The notes under the pieces: model-generated
Database searches by the model: none
What the model was told of the DNA's origin: nothing
What the model saw: only the letters and a program-made list of their open reading frames with translations
Translations under genes and position numbers: made by a program
Assembly: GCA_014237405.1 (NCBI GenBank)
Contig: JABZFO010000155.1
Coordinates: forward strand, 1-44,498
Length of the DNA stretch: 44,498 nucleotides
Origin: Desulfosarcina sp.
Lineage (GTDB): Bacteria > Desulfobacterota > Desulfobacteria > Desulfobacterales > Desulfosarcinaceae
Direction: 5' to 3'
Shown here: positions 31,234-41,053 of the stretch, in pieces
Position numbering within the stretch: the stretch's first letter is position 1
How the letters are laid out: every line of letters starts with the position of its first letter

Positions 31234-33098
31234 CGCCACTTCCGCCATGAAACCGGTACGGCCAGACTCAGGTAGCAATCTCCCTCTTCGAACATCAGTC
31301 GTTTTTTCGCCATGGATTTGAAAAAGGAGCTGATCGTTTCCAGGCTGTGAGAAGCAAACACCCCGGCCACCTGCTCGAGGGTGCGGGGGATATGGCAGTA
31401 GCGATAGATCTCGGCCGAAATCCCAGTGAGCCGATGCCTGACGGTAGGCTGATCCGGCAAATGCTGGTCGATGATCAAAAACCGGTCACCATCTCGAAAG
31501 GCCAGCGCCGGTTTACCACCGGTCTGCCGCTGCATGATCTTGTAGTCTTTATGCCATTGGTGCGTTTCTGTTTCCACTGATCGCCAAAGCTTCCGCTGCC
31601 GTTTTCGATCGCCGCGATAACCCTGAATCATGAAACGGAACCCCGCGGCAATCGGCTCCGGGAACAGCTTTTTCAAGTTAGGGTGGTTGAAGACGGACCG
31701 GATATGAAACCGGTGGGCAAATCGGTAAACCGGGCTTTCCAGGCCCAGCCAGAAACTGACCGTTTTCAGGGGGTTGTACCACCGCGCAAAACTCAGAGCA
31801 TAAAGGGTTTCATTCACATCGGTGTCATCGCTTCCGGGAAAATGGAGCATCAGGTTCGATGCGTTGACGATTCCAACGGCTTCGCAATGCTTCATCAGGC
31901 TCAGGTTGTCGATGGTACGGACGCCTTTGTTCATCTTGGCGAGCAGTTGACTGGATAGGGCTTCGATTCCCACCTGAACCGTATCCACGCCGGCCTGTTT
32001 CATTTTCTGGAGCAACGCCGGTGGGGTGTTTGCCCGCAGTTCGGTAAAGATGGACAGGTCCCGTCCCAACGCCCGAATCCCGTCAAATATGGGCGCGGCA
32101 TGGTTTATCGGGAAGGCATTATCGGCAAAGGCCAGGGAAAGCACCTGATGCCGTCGGACCATGTGATCCACTTCCCGGATCACTTGATCCGGCCGTTTCG
32201 TGCGATACCCCTTCCACTGCAGGTTCAGGTTGCAAAAGGCACACCCCCTGAACTGGCCAACGGTATCGTGCCGGTGCCACCAGCATCCCCGAGAGGCCTC
32301 AACGGGGAGTGTGGGAAAGAACCGATGTCGGGAAGAAAACCCAGCCAGCATGTCGAAATAGTCTTCGTAGTCCGGCACGGGCAGGCGGTCCAACCGGCTG
32401 AGTTGGGAAAACCGATTCCGTTCGCCGGGCTTGGCATCGGGGAAAAAGACGCCGTCGGGAAGCTCCGCCATGGATCGGGAGCGGGGGCTCATCAGATGGC
32501 GCAAAAGGCCGGCCAAGGGGCGCTCCCCCTCCCCCACCACCAGGTAGTCGATATGGGGAAACACTTTCAGCAGATCGGACGATCGTTCCCCGGAGAAAGA
32601 GGACCCGCCCACAACTACCGGCAGTGAAGGGCAGATGGCCTTGATTCGCGAAATCAGATAAAGAGAGGCGGTCACCTGACAAAACGAGATGGAAAAGCCG
32701 GCAAGGTCCAGCGCAGACCAATCAATCTGCTGGAGCCAGTTGTCGGTGACGGTTTTCACCTGGTGCACCAGGTGCTGAAAATCGGCGAGTGCGTTGTCTC
32801 CCCGTTTAAGGGTGCTGGCGTATAGCGATTCAGCCCGGTGGGCATGGTCGGGATACAGCAGCGCCGAAAAGAGGGTCTCAGCCCGCCAGACCCGCTGGGA
32901 AAGGCGCTGATAACGATCATATCCCAATGCATTGGCCACCTGCAGGAAAAGGTGGCAGGCGTCCACTTGAAGGTGCGGCAGTGCTGCTGACAGGTAGGCT
33001 TTCAATGCCCCCAAGGGCAAGGATGGACGGTTGAATAGTGGCCAGGGTGCGGAAATCAGAAGCACCCGCCCCTTCATGGCCGTTGAATCTGCTGACAT
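31230..33098 (-). CDS. B12-binding radical SAM protein, RiPP-maturase-1-like
   Basis: 622 residues. The N-terminal third looks like a cobalamin-binding Rossmann domain (VLLISAPWPLFNRPSLPLGA, then LAGFSISFCQV, VVVGGSSFSGERSSDLL and VVGEGERPLAGLL). The radical SAM core has an atypical cluster motif EASRGCWWHRHD...GCAFCNLN, in which three Cys (C-x12-C-x2-C) bind the 4Fe-4S cluster. This Cys-Trp-Trp pattern is what I recall for ribosomal peptide maturation radical SAM protein 1. A C-terminal domain of about 150 residues follows. No precursor peptide gene is evident nearby, so the substrate is open. It is coupled to the Dus gene by ATGA overlap. Confidence 0.78.
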   Translation of the reverse strand: MSADSTAMKGRVLLISAPWPLFNRPSLPLGALKAYLSAALPHLQVDACHLFLQVANALGYDRYQRLSQRVWRAETLFSALLYPDHAHRAESLYASTLKRGDNALADFQHLVHQVKTVTDNWLQQIDWSALDLAGFSISFCQVTASLYLISRIKAICPSLPVVVGGSSFSGERSSDLLKVFPHIDYLVVGEGERPLAGLLRHLMSPRSRSMAELPDGVFFPDAKPGERNRFSQLSRLDRLPVPDYEDYFDMLAGFSSRHRFFPTLPVEASRGCWWHRHDTVGQFRGCAFCNLNLQWKGYRTKRPDQVIREVDHMVRRHQVLSLAFADNAFPINHAAPIFDGIRALGRDLSIFTELRANTPPALLQKMKQAGVDTVQVGIEALSSQLLAKMNKGVRTIDNLSLMKHCEAVGIVNASNLMLHFPGSDDTDVNETLYALSFARWYNPLKTVSFWLGLESPVYRFAHRFHIRSVFNHPNLKKLFPEPIAAGFRFMIQGYRGDRKRQRKLWRSVETETHQWHKDYKIMQRQTGGKPALAFRDGDRFLIIDQHLPDQPTVRHRLTGISAEIYRYCHIPRTLEQVAGVFASHSLETISSFFKSMAKKRLMFEEGDCYLSLAVPVSWRKWR

Positions 33099-33110
33099 CG
33101 TCGCTGACGG

Positions 33111-33560
33111 CTATCCCGCCAGACCGGATAGGGCCAGGAGGCGTTGGGCCCGCCGGTCAGCGGCCATGGTAACGTTATTGATGAGGTGTTTTAACTTAAA
33201 CCACCGATACGAAGCTGTATTTACGAACCCACAGATGCAGGCATCCGGGGGCATCGGAGCACCGTATCCGGAAAACGCGTTCAGGTGTAGTCGACCGTTT
33301 TTCACCACGGCCGCCATGTTGGCTTTTTTCAGGTCTTCATATTGGCCGTCCAGGGTGATGGACACCCGCGTGACGCCATTGCCCCATTCACGGGAAAGAA
33401 TCTGGCCCACCACGGTTCCCATGTGAACGACAGACGAATCGAAGATGACCGGATTACCGTCAAACATCACCCCAATGCCGGACGGACTCCCGATCTGCGG
33501 CACCGAACAACCGGACAAACAAACCATCATCATCAAGAAAAGGACAACCGATTTTTTCAT
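33111..33560 (-). CDS. Lipoprotein of unknown function (weakly MlaD/MCE-like)
   Basis: 149 residues from MKKSVVLFLMMMVCLSGCSV; GGGGGG lies upstream, and a longer frame without a site was not used. The lipobox LSGC makes it a lipoprotein. The middle has GIGVMFDGNPVIFDSSVVHM and TRVSITLDGQYEDLKKANMA, reminiscent of one strand pair in MCE/MlaD domains, but the similarity is weak. It is 13 bases upstream of the radical SAM gene, so it is probably the first gene of that operon. Confidence 0.65.
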   Translation of the reverse strand: MKKSVVLFLMMMVCLSGCSVPQIGSPSGIGVMFDGNPVIFDSSVVHMGTVVGQILSREWGNGVTRVSITLDGQYEDLKKANMAAVVKNGRLHLNAFSGYGAPMPPDACICGFVNTASYRWFKLKHLINNVTMAADRRAQRLLALSGLAG

Positions 33561-33744
33561 GATCCCCCCACAACGTGTTGAGTTGCATCTGGCAAGTGGA
33601 ACCAGCGGAAGCGTACCGACCCCGTTTGGCAAACGGGAGGTTTATATCGCTAAAGCTTAATTTCATCAACCCATAAGCGTTTCTGTAAAGCTGTTTTTTT
33701 GGCAATTTAACACCATCCGCTGACCGCACCCTTTGATTTTTTCC

Positions 33745-33773
33745 TTGAAACCTGAATAAGTCCCATATATAAT
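33745..33773 (+). promoter_or_regulatory. Near-consensus sigma-70 promoter of the hybrid kinase gene
   Basis: TTGAAA (33745-33750) and TATAAT (33768-33773) are exactly 17 bases apart, 58 bases before the ATG. This is one of the best sigma-70-type promoters readable in the window. Confidence 0.75.
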
Positions 33774-33830
33774 TATTATTTTATCCAGCACGGCTTCGTA
33801 CTTCCATTCGCAAATACGGTCAATTCTAAT

Positions 33831-36800
33831 ATGCAAATGAAAATTTCCATTCGCTGGGCGTTGATTGTCGGCTTACTATGCCTGATCTGGGGCACCCACC
33901 TGATCACCACCACTTCTTCCTATCTCACCTCCCAAGAAGTGCTTCGTCAGCACGCCCGGGATATTATGAAGAACATCGCCGAACTGGCCATGGAGCAGTC
34001 CCAGCGCCACCTGCTTCATGCTCAAGGGGCCGCCGCTTTGACAAGGCGGCTGCTGGCATCCAACGTGGTGGGCAGCCAGTCCCATCAAATCAACGCCCTG
34101 GAACGGTATCTGCACGACCAACTCTCCGTCAATCCCCATTTTGCCGGTATTTATGTCGGCACCCCCCAGGGGGACTTTTATGATGTGCGCCATTTTGATG
34201 CAAAGGCAAAGGGGGGATTTCGTACCAAGGTGATCCTGAACACGCCCCAGGGAAAACAGGTTCAGTTGGCCTACCGCGATTCCCTTTTTAAGCCCCTGTC
34301 AGAAGAAACCGACGATTTAGACACCTATGATCCACGCAAGCGGCCCTGGTACCAGAAAGCGGTGGCCGAAAACCGCATCGTCTGGACCGATCCGTACATT
34401 TTTTACACATCGCAAAAGCCGGGGATTACCATCGCCAGTCCCTTTTACGACACGGCCGGAACGCTCATGGGGGTTGTCGGCGTGGATATCGAAATCGACA
34501 GGCTGTCGGTTTTCATCGGCAACCTGAAAATCGGCAAGCATGGAAGGGCGTTCATGCTCAACCGCAACAGCGACGTGGTGGCATTCGGCGACCTGGACAA
34601 GCTGAAAAAAACCGACCCCACCGACGGTGGTGCCACCCGCCTGGTAAAGATCGATGAGCTGGATGATCCTCTGAGCCGGAAAGCCTTTAACGCTGCGCAT
34701 ATCCAAACCGATTCATCGGGTATACTGGTCATGGACGGTTCCCGTTTTGCCCAATTCCAGCACAACGGCCAGACCTACCATGCCATGTTTACGCCCTTTT
34801 CCACCACCCAATGGCCATGGATCATCGGTGTCCACCTGCCCGAAGACGACTACCTCGGCGCTATCAAATCCAACCGGTTCTACAATATTCTGGTCACCGT
34901 GGCGATCTCCCTGTTTGCCGCCTTTGCGGGATTCCTATTGGCGCGGGGCGTCATTCGACCCATTTCACTGTTAGGGCGCACTTCCCGACAGATGAAAATC
35001 GGTCAGCCCACCCCGTTACCGGAAATCCACTCCGTGTATACCGAAATCCAGGAGACCGCCAACGCCTTCGCGGAAATGATAACCGCCGTGGAGCGTAGCT
35101 GTAGAAAATATCAGGGCATTTTTAACAACATTCAGGACGTCTATTACGAGGCCTCTCTTAAAGGCACCGTGATCGAGATCAGCCCGTCTATTGAAAAGAT
35201 ATCCCAATACCGGCGACAGGACTTGATCGGGAAGACCCTGTTAAAATTTTATGCCGATCCCGGCCAGAGAAACGGACTCCTCCAGCAGTTGAAGGAAAAG
35301 GGACGCATCCACGATTATGAAGTGGTGTTTCAGGACAAAAATGGCCGGTTCAAACACTGCTCCCTAAACTCAACGATTCTGCGAACCCGGTCCGGCAAGC
35401 CCTATCGCATCATCGGCTCCCTGCGCGACATCAACGACCGTAAAATGGCCGAACAGGAACTGCTCAAGTACAAAAACCGGCTGGAAATTTTGGTCAAAGA
35501 ACGGACCCTGGAACTGGAAAAGGCCAATACCGGCCTTATGAAACAGATCGAACGGCGCCACACCATGGAAAAACAGCTTCGTATCAGCGAAGAAAAATAC
35601 AGAACGATTCTGGACACCATCGAAGAAGCCTATTTTGAGCTGGACCATACCGGCACCCTCACCTTTGTCAACGATGCGGCCTGCCGGATTATGGAATACG
35701 ACTGCGAGGAGTTGTCCGGCATGCATTTTAGACATTTCTCTGCCCACCAGCCGACGCGGAAAATGATCCAGGCCTTTCGGGAAATGGTCCAATCCGGTAA
35801 ACCGGTTCAGGTCATCACTTATCCGGTGATTACGAAAAATGGTGGAAATGAGGTCCTGGATCTGAGCGCCACCCTGATCAGGGACGCCTCCGGAGCAATC
35901 CGGGGATTTCGCGGTGTAGCCAGGAATGTGACGGCCAAGATTGCCGCGCAAAAGGAAAAGGAAAAGCTTCAGAGCCAGCTCAACCACGCTCAGCGAATGG
36001 AGGCTGTGGGCACCTTGGCCGGTGGCATCGCCCATGATTTTAATAACCTGCTCATGGGCATCATGGGCAACGTGTCCTTGCTTGCTACCAAACTCGGCGC
36101 TTCCGATCCCCTTGCCGATCATCTGAAGGCCATCGAGCAGTGTGTGGAGAGCGGTGCCGCCCTCACCCGTCAGCTGCTGGGCTATGCCCGCGGTGGTAAA
36201 TACCAGGTCACGCCCGTCGATTTGAACGAAACCGTTCAGCAAACTACCGACATGTTCGGCCGGACCAAAAAGGAAATTCAGATCCAGGCCCAATACCAGG
36301 AGGACATCTGGGCGGTGGATGCCGATCAGGGCCAGATCGACCAGGTGCTGGTCAACCTTTATGTGAATGCCTGGCAAGCCATGACCGGAGACAGAACGCT
36401 GACCCTGTCGACGGCAAACGTCATTTTAGAGGAGGCCTACACCACGCTTTTCGGCGTCAAGCCTGGGCCGTACGTGTCCGTCAGTGTCCAAGACCGGGGC
36501 AAAGGCATCGAACCGGACGCCATGAAGCGGATTTTCGAGCCCTTCTTCACCACCAAAAAAATGGGCCGGGGAACGGGTCTGGGGCTGGCCTCGGCATTTG
36601 GCATCATCAAGAACCACGGCGGCATCATCGATGTTCAAAGCCAAGTGGACCAAGGCACAATCTTTACGATCTATCTGCCGGCTGTATCCCGGATTCCCGA
36701 AAAAGTATCGGCTCCGGCACCCGATTTGCCGCGAAACAGTTCAGGCACCCTGCTGGTGGTGGATGACGAACCGTACATCCTAGAAGCCCTGACAGATATT

Positions 36801-37112
36801 CTCCAAGACCTTGGGTACCTTGTCATCCCCGCCAATGGCGGGCACCAGGCCATTGCCTTGTTCGAAAAGGAGATGAATCGAATTGACGGGGTGCTGCTGG
36901 ATATGATCATGCCCGATCTGAGCGGCCGACAGGTATTGGAACAGCTGAAAAAGATCAGGCCCGGCATCAAGGTGGTCCTATCCAGCGGTTACAGCCTCAA
37001 CGGCCTGGGTGAAAATGATCAGGAAGCGGCAGGAGACGGGTTTATTCAAAAGCCCTATCATATTGAGCAGTTGGTTGCTGTACTGAATGAGGTGTTAGGG
37101 CCTCGGGAATGA
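33831..37112 (+). CDS. Cache-HAMP-PAS-PAS hybrid sensor histidine kinase with receiver
   Basis: 1093 residues. An N-terminal membrane helix (about 8-27) is followed by a periplasmic dCache domain (about 40-345; RKRPWYQKAVAENRIVWTD and SPFYDTAGTLMGVVGVDIEI are typical). A second helix (about 350-372) and a HAMP-like linker follow, then two PAS domains (about 430-545 and 585-700). HisKA has the phosphorylatable His735 in GGIAHDFNNLL, HATPase the N box VNLYVNAWQAM and G boxes DRGKGIEP and GRGTGLGLASAFGI. The receiver has phospho-Asp1024 in VLLDMIMPDLSG. It senses an extracellular small molecule and passes phosphate to its own receiver. No adjacent output regulator is seen. No clear Shine-Dalgarno lies before the ATG. 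Confidence 0.93.
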   Translation: MQMKISIRWALIVGLLCLIWGTHLITTTSSYLTSQEVLRQHARDIMKNIAELAMEQSQRHLLHAQGAAALTRRLLASNVVGSQSHQINALERYLHDQLSVNPHFAGIYVGTPQGDFYDVRHFDAKAKGGFRTKVILNTPQGKQVQLAYRDSLFKPLSEETDDLDTYDPRKRPWYQKAVAENRIVWTDPYIFYTSQKPGITIASPFYDTAGTLMGVVGVDIEIDRLSVFIGNLKIGKHGRAFMLNRNSDVVAFGDLDKLKKTDPTDGGATRLVKIDELDDPLSRKAFNAAHIQTDSSGILVMDGSRFAQFQHNGQTYHAMFTPFSTTQWPWIIGVHLPEDDYLGAIKSNRFYNILVTVAISLFAAFAGFLLARGVIRPISLLGRTSRQMKIGQPTPLPEIHSVYTEIQETANAFAEMITAVERSCRKYQGIFNNIQDVYYEASLKGTVIEISPSIEKISQYRRQDLIGKTLLKFYADPGQRNGLLQQLKEKGRIHDYEVVFQDKNGRFKHCSLNSTILRTRSGKPYRIIGSLRDINDRKMAEQELLKYKNRLEILVKERTLELEKANTGLMKQIERRHTMEKQLRISEEKYRTILDTIEEAYFELDHTGTLTFVNDAACRIMEYDCEELSGMHFRHFSAHQPTRKMIQAFREMVQSGKPVQVITYPVITKNGGNEVLDLSATLIRDASGAIRGFRGVARNVTAKIAAQKEKEKLQSQLNHAQRMEAVGTLAGGIAHDFNNLLMGIMGNVSLLATKLGASDPLADHLKAIEQCVESGAALTRQLLGYARGGKYQVTPVDLNETVQQTTDMFGRTKKEIQIQAQYQEDIWAVDADQGQIDQVLVNLYVNAWQAMTGDRTLTLSTANVILEEAYTTLFGVKPGPYVSVSVQDRGKGIEPDAMKRIFEPFFTTKKMGRGTGLGLASAFGIIKNHGGIIDVQSQVDQGTIFTIYLPAVSRIPEKVSAPAPDLPRNSSGTLLVVDDEPYILEALTDILQDLGYLVIPANGGHQAIALFEKEMNRIDGVLLDMIMPDLSGRQVLEQLKKIRPGIKVVLSSGYSLNGLGENDQEAAGDGFIQKPYHIEQLVAVLNEVLGPRE

Positions 37113-37123
37113 ACTGAATCTGT

Positions 37124-37954
37124 TTATTGCGGTGAGGTGCCCTCGAGATAGTGCCGGTCCAATCGACGGTGGATCACGGGCAATGATTCCATCGAAGGCG
37201 GGAGATAGCCGAATATCGTATTCAAAAACTGTTCGGTGATCCGGTAGGTTGCCCCCCACAACAGTTCATCTTGACCATTATGGCGATGGACGAAACAGGG
37301 CATGTCCCGATGGGGCATGTCCGGCGCACCCGGAGTGCCGGTCTTGAACGAGATACGATACCGGGCGTAGTTGCCGGCGTCAAACAATGCCGCAACTGGG
37401 ATGCGGACGATCTTTTCCACTTCCCAGTTGGGGAAAAAGCGTCGCTGGCGGTTCACCCATCCCACCAACGGGTAAATGGCCCGCTTGAACATGACCAGTT
37501 GCTGAGCGGGCATGGGCCCCAAAAACGTCACCCCAAGTGGATTGAGCCGCATCTCTTCGAGCCCCTCCCGCAAGGCGGCGGCCAGGAGAAGGGCCAGCTT
37601 CGGGAAATCGGTCTTTCGGTGACGCCGCCACCACGTCCCGTGAGGCCATCTGGACAATGGCGTTGCTGGCAGATTGAGCCATTTGGAAAGCAGAAAATCC
37701 ATGGGCGGAGAGATGCCGCCACCCGGACAACACAAGTCGGCGGACTGACGAACACGCTGGGAACGTTTGTTCAGAATCAGAAACGGCTCCCCATTGGGAT
37801 CTTTTCCCAGAAGGAAAAGCACCGCAGAGACCTGACTCAGATCGCCATTTGTATTGAACGCAAAGGTTGTCGGAGACCGGTGGTGAAGCCGGTCCTGCAC
37901 GAGACGGATAAACGATTCGGGTGGTTGGGGCAGTGCTGGCATGGCTGATTCCAT
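37124..37954 (-). CDS. Nudix hydrolase-like protein with an interrupted Nudix box
   Basis: 276 residues. It opens like CoA-pyrophosphatase Nudix proteins (FIRLVQDRLHHRSP, then AVLFLLGKDPNGEPFLILNK and SADLCCPGG). The catalytic helix RE-x2-EE appears as AALREGLEEMRLNPLGVTFL. However, the canonical spacing G-x5-E-x7-REUxEE is broken: more than 40 residues, including a WPHGTWWRRHRKTD stretch, separate the GG from REGLEE. A normal C-terminal fold follows with FPNWEVEKIVRIPVAALFD. Either a lineage-specific insertion or altered substrate is likely. Convergent with the kinase gene. Confidence 0.78.
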   Translation of the reverse strand: MESAMPALPQPPESFIRLVQDRLHHRSPTTFAFNTNGDLSQVSAVLFLLGKDPNGEPFLILNKRSQRVRQSADLCCPGGGISPPMDFLLSKWLNLPATPLSRWPHGTWWRRHRKTDFPKLALLLAAALREGLEEMRLNPLGVTFLGPMPAQQLVMFKRAIYPLVGWVNRQRRFFPNWEVEKIVRIPVAALFDAGNYARYRISFKTGTPGAPDMPHRDMPCFVHRHNGQDELLWGATYRITEQFLNTIFGYLPPSMESLPVIHRRLDRHYLEGTSPQ

Positions 37955-37959
37955 TGGTG

Positions 37960-39126
37960 TTAGGGCCGCGGAAAAATAACCAACCGCTGGCCGGGGTGAA
38001 TCACTTTATTGATGCCGATGCGGTTCCAGATAAGCAGGGCGGCTAGGGGTACATCGAATTTTTGGGCGATGCCCGAAAGGCTTTCCCCTTCCTTCACCAC
38101 GTATACGCGCTGGTTACGAATTTTGGTATCCGCTTCAATCAGGGTTGCCAGACGGGCCTGAAACCCCGCTACACCATCGCCGGGGATGTTGACCATGCGG
38201 GTTCCGGCAGCCATATAATGTCCCCGCAACTCCGGGTTGAAATCTTTGATTGTTTTAAAATCTGTACCCGCCGCGTTGGCGATGAGACGGAGGGGAAGAT
38301 CCGCAAAGGCATTGACCTGAACCGTTGAAAAGGTCTCCGGTGCATAAAAATCGCCGGGAGAAGGTGTAAATCCATGTTTTTGGGGTGCTTCGATAATTCG
38401 TTTGATGGCCAGGATACGGAAGACGAAGCGCTGGGTTTCCAGGGGAAGGTAGAGTCTGTAATAGTCGGTGATGCCCTGCTCCAGGATTTCTGCTTCCAGC
38501 CCCTCTTCGCCCATGTTGTAAGCTGCCAGGGAAAGACTCCAGGAACCGAACCGGTCATGGAGGTCTGTAAGGTATGCCGCCGCCGCCGGTGTACTCAAAT
38601 AAAGATTGCGCCGCTCGTCGAAATTGTCGTTCACCACCAACCCATATTTTCTGGCGGTCTGAGGCATCAGCTGCCACACGCCCATGGCCCCTTTTCGGGA
38701 CCCGGCGTGCATTCTAAGGGCACTTTCAGCGATGGCCAGATACTTGATGTCAGCGGGAAGGCCATTTTCCCTGAGCACCTGTTCGATGTATGGAAAATAC
38801 CGGGTGGTCCGTTTCAACCAGAGAATCACCTGGGGCCGGTTCCCTAAGGATACCAGCATCTCCTTTTCAAACCGCTCCACCACCTGCGGGTCATCCACAG
38901 GCACCGTTTCGCCGCAAATCAGAACCGGCTGTTCCAGCTTGAGCGCCAAAAGCAGGTCGTCTCCCGTTTCCTGGGCCACAGTCATGCAGGGAGACAGCGC
39001 TGAAAAAAGCATCAATATCGCGTAAACAACAAGGGTTGGCCACATCGGTATTATCATAATTAAAAAGCACCGTTTGTAATCGAATCGGCCCGCGATAACA
39101 TTCAGCAGCCCGTTGGCCCTTTTCAC
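37960..39126 (-). CDS. MltD-like membrane-bound lytic transglycosylase with LysM domain
   Basis: 388 residues from a GTG start; a later ATG giving MWPTLVVYAILMLFSALSPC would provide a tidier signal peptide, so the true start is uncertain. The GH23 lytic transglycosylase domain has the catalytic Glu in LAIAESALRMHAGSRKGAMG, the WQLMPQTARKYGL motif and the SLAAYNMGEEGL motif. A C-terminal LysM (YVVKEGESLSGIAQKFDVPL ending VIHPGQRLVIF) binds peptidoglycan. It cleaves the glycan strand for wall remodelling. The start region lies 21 bases after the hypothetical 39148 gene. Confidence 0.88.
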   Translation of the reverse strand: MKRANGLLNVIAGRFDYKRCFLIMIIPMWPTLVVYAILMLFSALSPCMTVAQETGDDLLLALKLEQPVLICGETVPVDDPQVVERFEKEMLVSLGNRPQVILWLKRTTRYFPYIEQVLRENGLPADIKYLAIAESALRMHAGSRKGAMGVWQLMPQTARKYGLVVNDNFDERRNLYLSTPAAAAYLTDLHDRFGSWSLSLAAYNMGEEGLEAEILEQGITDYYRLYLPLETQRFVFRILAIKRIIEAPQKHGFTPSPGDFYAPETFSTVQVNAFADLPLRLIANAAGTDFKTIKDFNPELRGHYMAAGTRMVNIPGDGVAGFQARLATLIEADTKIRNQRVYVVKEGESLSGIAQKFDVPLAALLIWNRIGINKVIHPGQRLVIFPRP

Positions 39127-39147
39127 CCGGAGACCTGGAAGCGGTGA

Positions 39148-39573
39148 CTATTTCAGGCTCAACCAGCGGCAGATCAGGCTTTTGACCTCTGCGTTGTCCA
39201 TTTTACTGTCGGAAACAGCAGCCAGTCCCAGACGAAGGGATATCCGTTCATCGTCCCCCCAGGGCCACCACGCGGCATAGAGCACCACCCCGTTGACGGG
39301 GTCCATGGTAAAGACTTTCTGGCCCGGTACGATGCCGAACCCGGCCTGAAGAAAATCACGGACGGGCGCTTCGGCGTCGTGGATGGAGGTGAAATCCCAT
39401 TTGTGTGCAAATTCAAGGGTCAACGGAAGCTCGATCGTGATTTCATCCTGCCTGTCAATCACCGTCAGCGCCAGGTTGAACTCCTTGTCCCACCGCCATG
39501 GGCAGTTGTCAGGAATGTTGAGACTGATGCGTTGGCAGACCGTTCCCAAGACATCCAGATCGGTTCGTGGCAT
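39148..39573 (-). CDS. Hypothetical protein, 141 aa
   Basis: No family recognised. The start MPRTDLDVLGTVCQRI has AAGGAAG upstream, while the longer frame has no site. The product is soluble and beta-rich with several Trp residues (NCPWRWDKEFNLALTVIDRQ, LYAAWWPWGDDERISLRLGL). It is directly upstream of the transglycosylase gene and probably co-transcribed. Confidence 0.65.
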   Translation of the reverse strand: MPRTDLDVLGTVCQRISLNIPDNCPWRWDKEFNLALTVIDRQDEITIELPLTLEFAHKWDFTSIHDAEAPVRDFLQAGFGIVPGQKVFTMDPVNGVVLYAAWWPWGDDERISLRLGLAAVSDSKMDNAEVKSLICRWLSLK

Positions 39574-40019
39574 AAGCTTCCTTTTCTTTAAACGGATTAG
39601 CACCCTGTGATGGCACTGCCCAATTTACGTTGCAGCTGTCACGACGGGCCGCTCAAGATTAGTTTTCCCTCGGGCTTTAGACTATATAGCAACGGTCATG
39701 CTTCTGGCAAGGGTTGGGACGCAATGGCCACCCAATCCCTGAAAAAACGATCCGCGGGGGTCACCGGGTATCTGGATTTAGCCATATTGCCTCCGTTGGG
39801 ACGGGCTGTCAGCATCGGACGGCAAACACGGTATTGTAAACATTTGCCAAAATCCGGTTGACACCGTTTCCTATTTATACCAAATTGCTGAGAATTTTCA
39901 TAGACACTGGCAGACTGACGTTATCCTTAGTATTCCATACAGCTTGACTTGTTATTACTTCTTATTCAGATAGTTAAGTTATAAACCATCATGTTTAACC
40001 GGAACATAAAGGAGCGCTG
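39574..40019. other. Intergenic region upstream of the TRAP operon
   Basis: 446 bases without a credible gene. TTGACT at 39944-39949 is a possible -35 element, but no well-spaced -10 hexamer follows. The AT-rich 3' part (about 39860-40000) is where the dctP promoter must lie. Confidence 0.4.
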
Positions 40020-41039
40020 ATGAAACCCTTTCGCCCGTTCGTACTGATCCTGATGTTCATCGTGATCGTAGCCACCGCTGCGGTTCCTGCTCCCATTGCC
40101 GCCAAATCGGTCCATCTAACCTACAGCATATTTTTCCCTCCCACACACGGCCAGTGCCTGGCCGGAATGGAGTGGGCCAAGGAGATCGAACGACTGACCG
40201 ACGGAAAGGTAAAAATAACCGTTTTCCCCAGCGGCACCCTCACCAAGGCCAACCAATGTTATGACGGCGTAGTCAAAGGAATTTCAGACATCGGAATGTC
40301 CTGTTTTGCATATACCCGCGGTCGTTTTCCGGCCATGGAGGCCCTTGACCTGCCGATGGGCTATCCCAATGGCCTTGTTGCCACCCGCGCGGCCAATGCC
40401 TTTTATGAAACATTCAGCCCCAAGGAACTGGATGGCGTCAAGGTGCTCTACCTACACGCCCACGGTCCGGGTCTGCTCCACACCCAGAAGCCGGTGGCCA
40501 CCCTGGGTGACCTGCAGCGTATGAAAATTCGATCGACCGGACTCAGTGCCAAAGTCGTAGAAGCGCTGGGGGCCGTACCTGTTGCCATGCCCCAGGGGGA
40601 CACTTATGAATCCCTGCAAAAGGGCGTGGTGGAAGGCACCTTCGGCCCCATCGAAGTGCTCAAAGGGTGGCGCCAGGCCGAGGTGGTAAAATACACCACC
40701 GACTGCAACGTTGTTGGCTATACCACCGCCATGTTCGTGGTGATGAACAAAAACAAATGGGATTCCCTGCCCCCAGAGATCCAAAAGGTCTTTGAGGCGA
40801 CCAGCCACAAGTGGATCGATGTCCATGGACGGCGCTGGGACCAGGGCGATGAAGAGGCTCGCAACTACGCCACCAGCCTGGGCAACGAAATCCTGAATCT
40901 GAGTAAGGAAGAAAGCGATCGCTGGAAGGAAAAAGTTCGCCCCATCATCGACGCCTACATTTCCGGTGCAACCGCCAGGGCGCTGGATGGCAAGGGCTAT
41001 GTCGATATGCTCACCGGCGCCATTGATGTCAAAAAATAA
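40020..41039 (+). CDS. TRAP transporter solute-binding protein (DctP family)
   Basis: 339 residues with a Sec signal peptide (hydrophobic core about 8-22, cleavage near AAKS at 29-30), so it is periplasmic. The DctP fold is recognisable: [56 protein letters not shown], and [20 protein letters not shown] with the conserved substrate-carboxylate-binding Arg. It feeds the DctQ/DctM permease encoded immediately downstream. The substrate (a carboxylate-like compound) is not predictable. GGAG precedes the ATG. Confidence 0.93.
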   Translation: MKPFRPFVLILMFIVIVATAAVPAPIAAKSVHLTYSIFFPPTHGQCLAGMEWAKEIERLTDGKVKITVFPSGTLTKANQCYDGVVKGISDIGMSCFAYTRGRFPAMEALDLPMGYPNGLVATRAANAFYETFSPKELDGVKVLYLHAHGPGLLHTQKPVATLGDLQRMKIRSTGLSAKVVEALGAVPVAMPQGDTYESLQKGVVEGTFGPIEVLKGWRQAEVVKYTTDCNVVGYTTAMFVVMNKNKWDSLPPEIQKVFEATSHKWIDVHGRRWDQGDEEARNYATSLGNEILNLSKEESDRWKEKVRPIIDAYISGATARALDGKGYVDMLTGAIDVKK

Positions 41040-41053
41040 TCGGGAGCGATGCC

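Noticed and set aside
35370-36377. 335-codon minus-strand ORF inside the hybrid kinase gene
   Set aside because: Antisense to PAS, HisKA and HATPase motifs of the kinase; no ribosome-binding site or recognisable domain.
39607-39861. 84-codon plus-strand ORF in the gap before the TRAP operon
   Set aside because: No ribosome-binding site, low-complexity mixed composition and no recognisable domain.
39911-39930. TGGCAG-containing stretch upstream of dctP as a sigma-54 promoter
   Set aside because: The second box TTGCA at the required spacing is absent.
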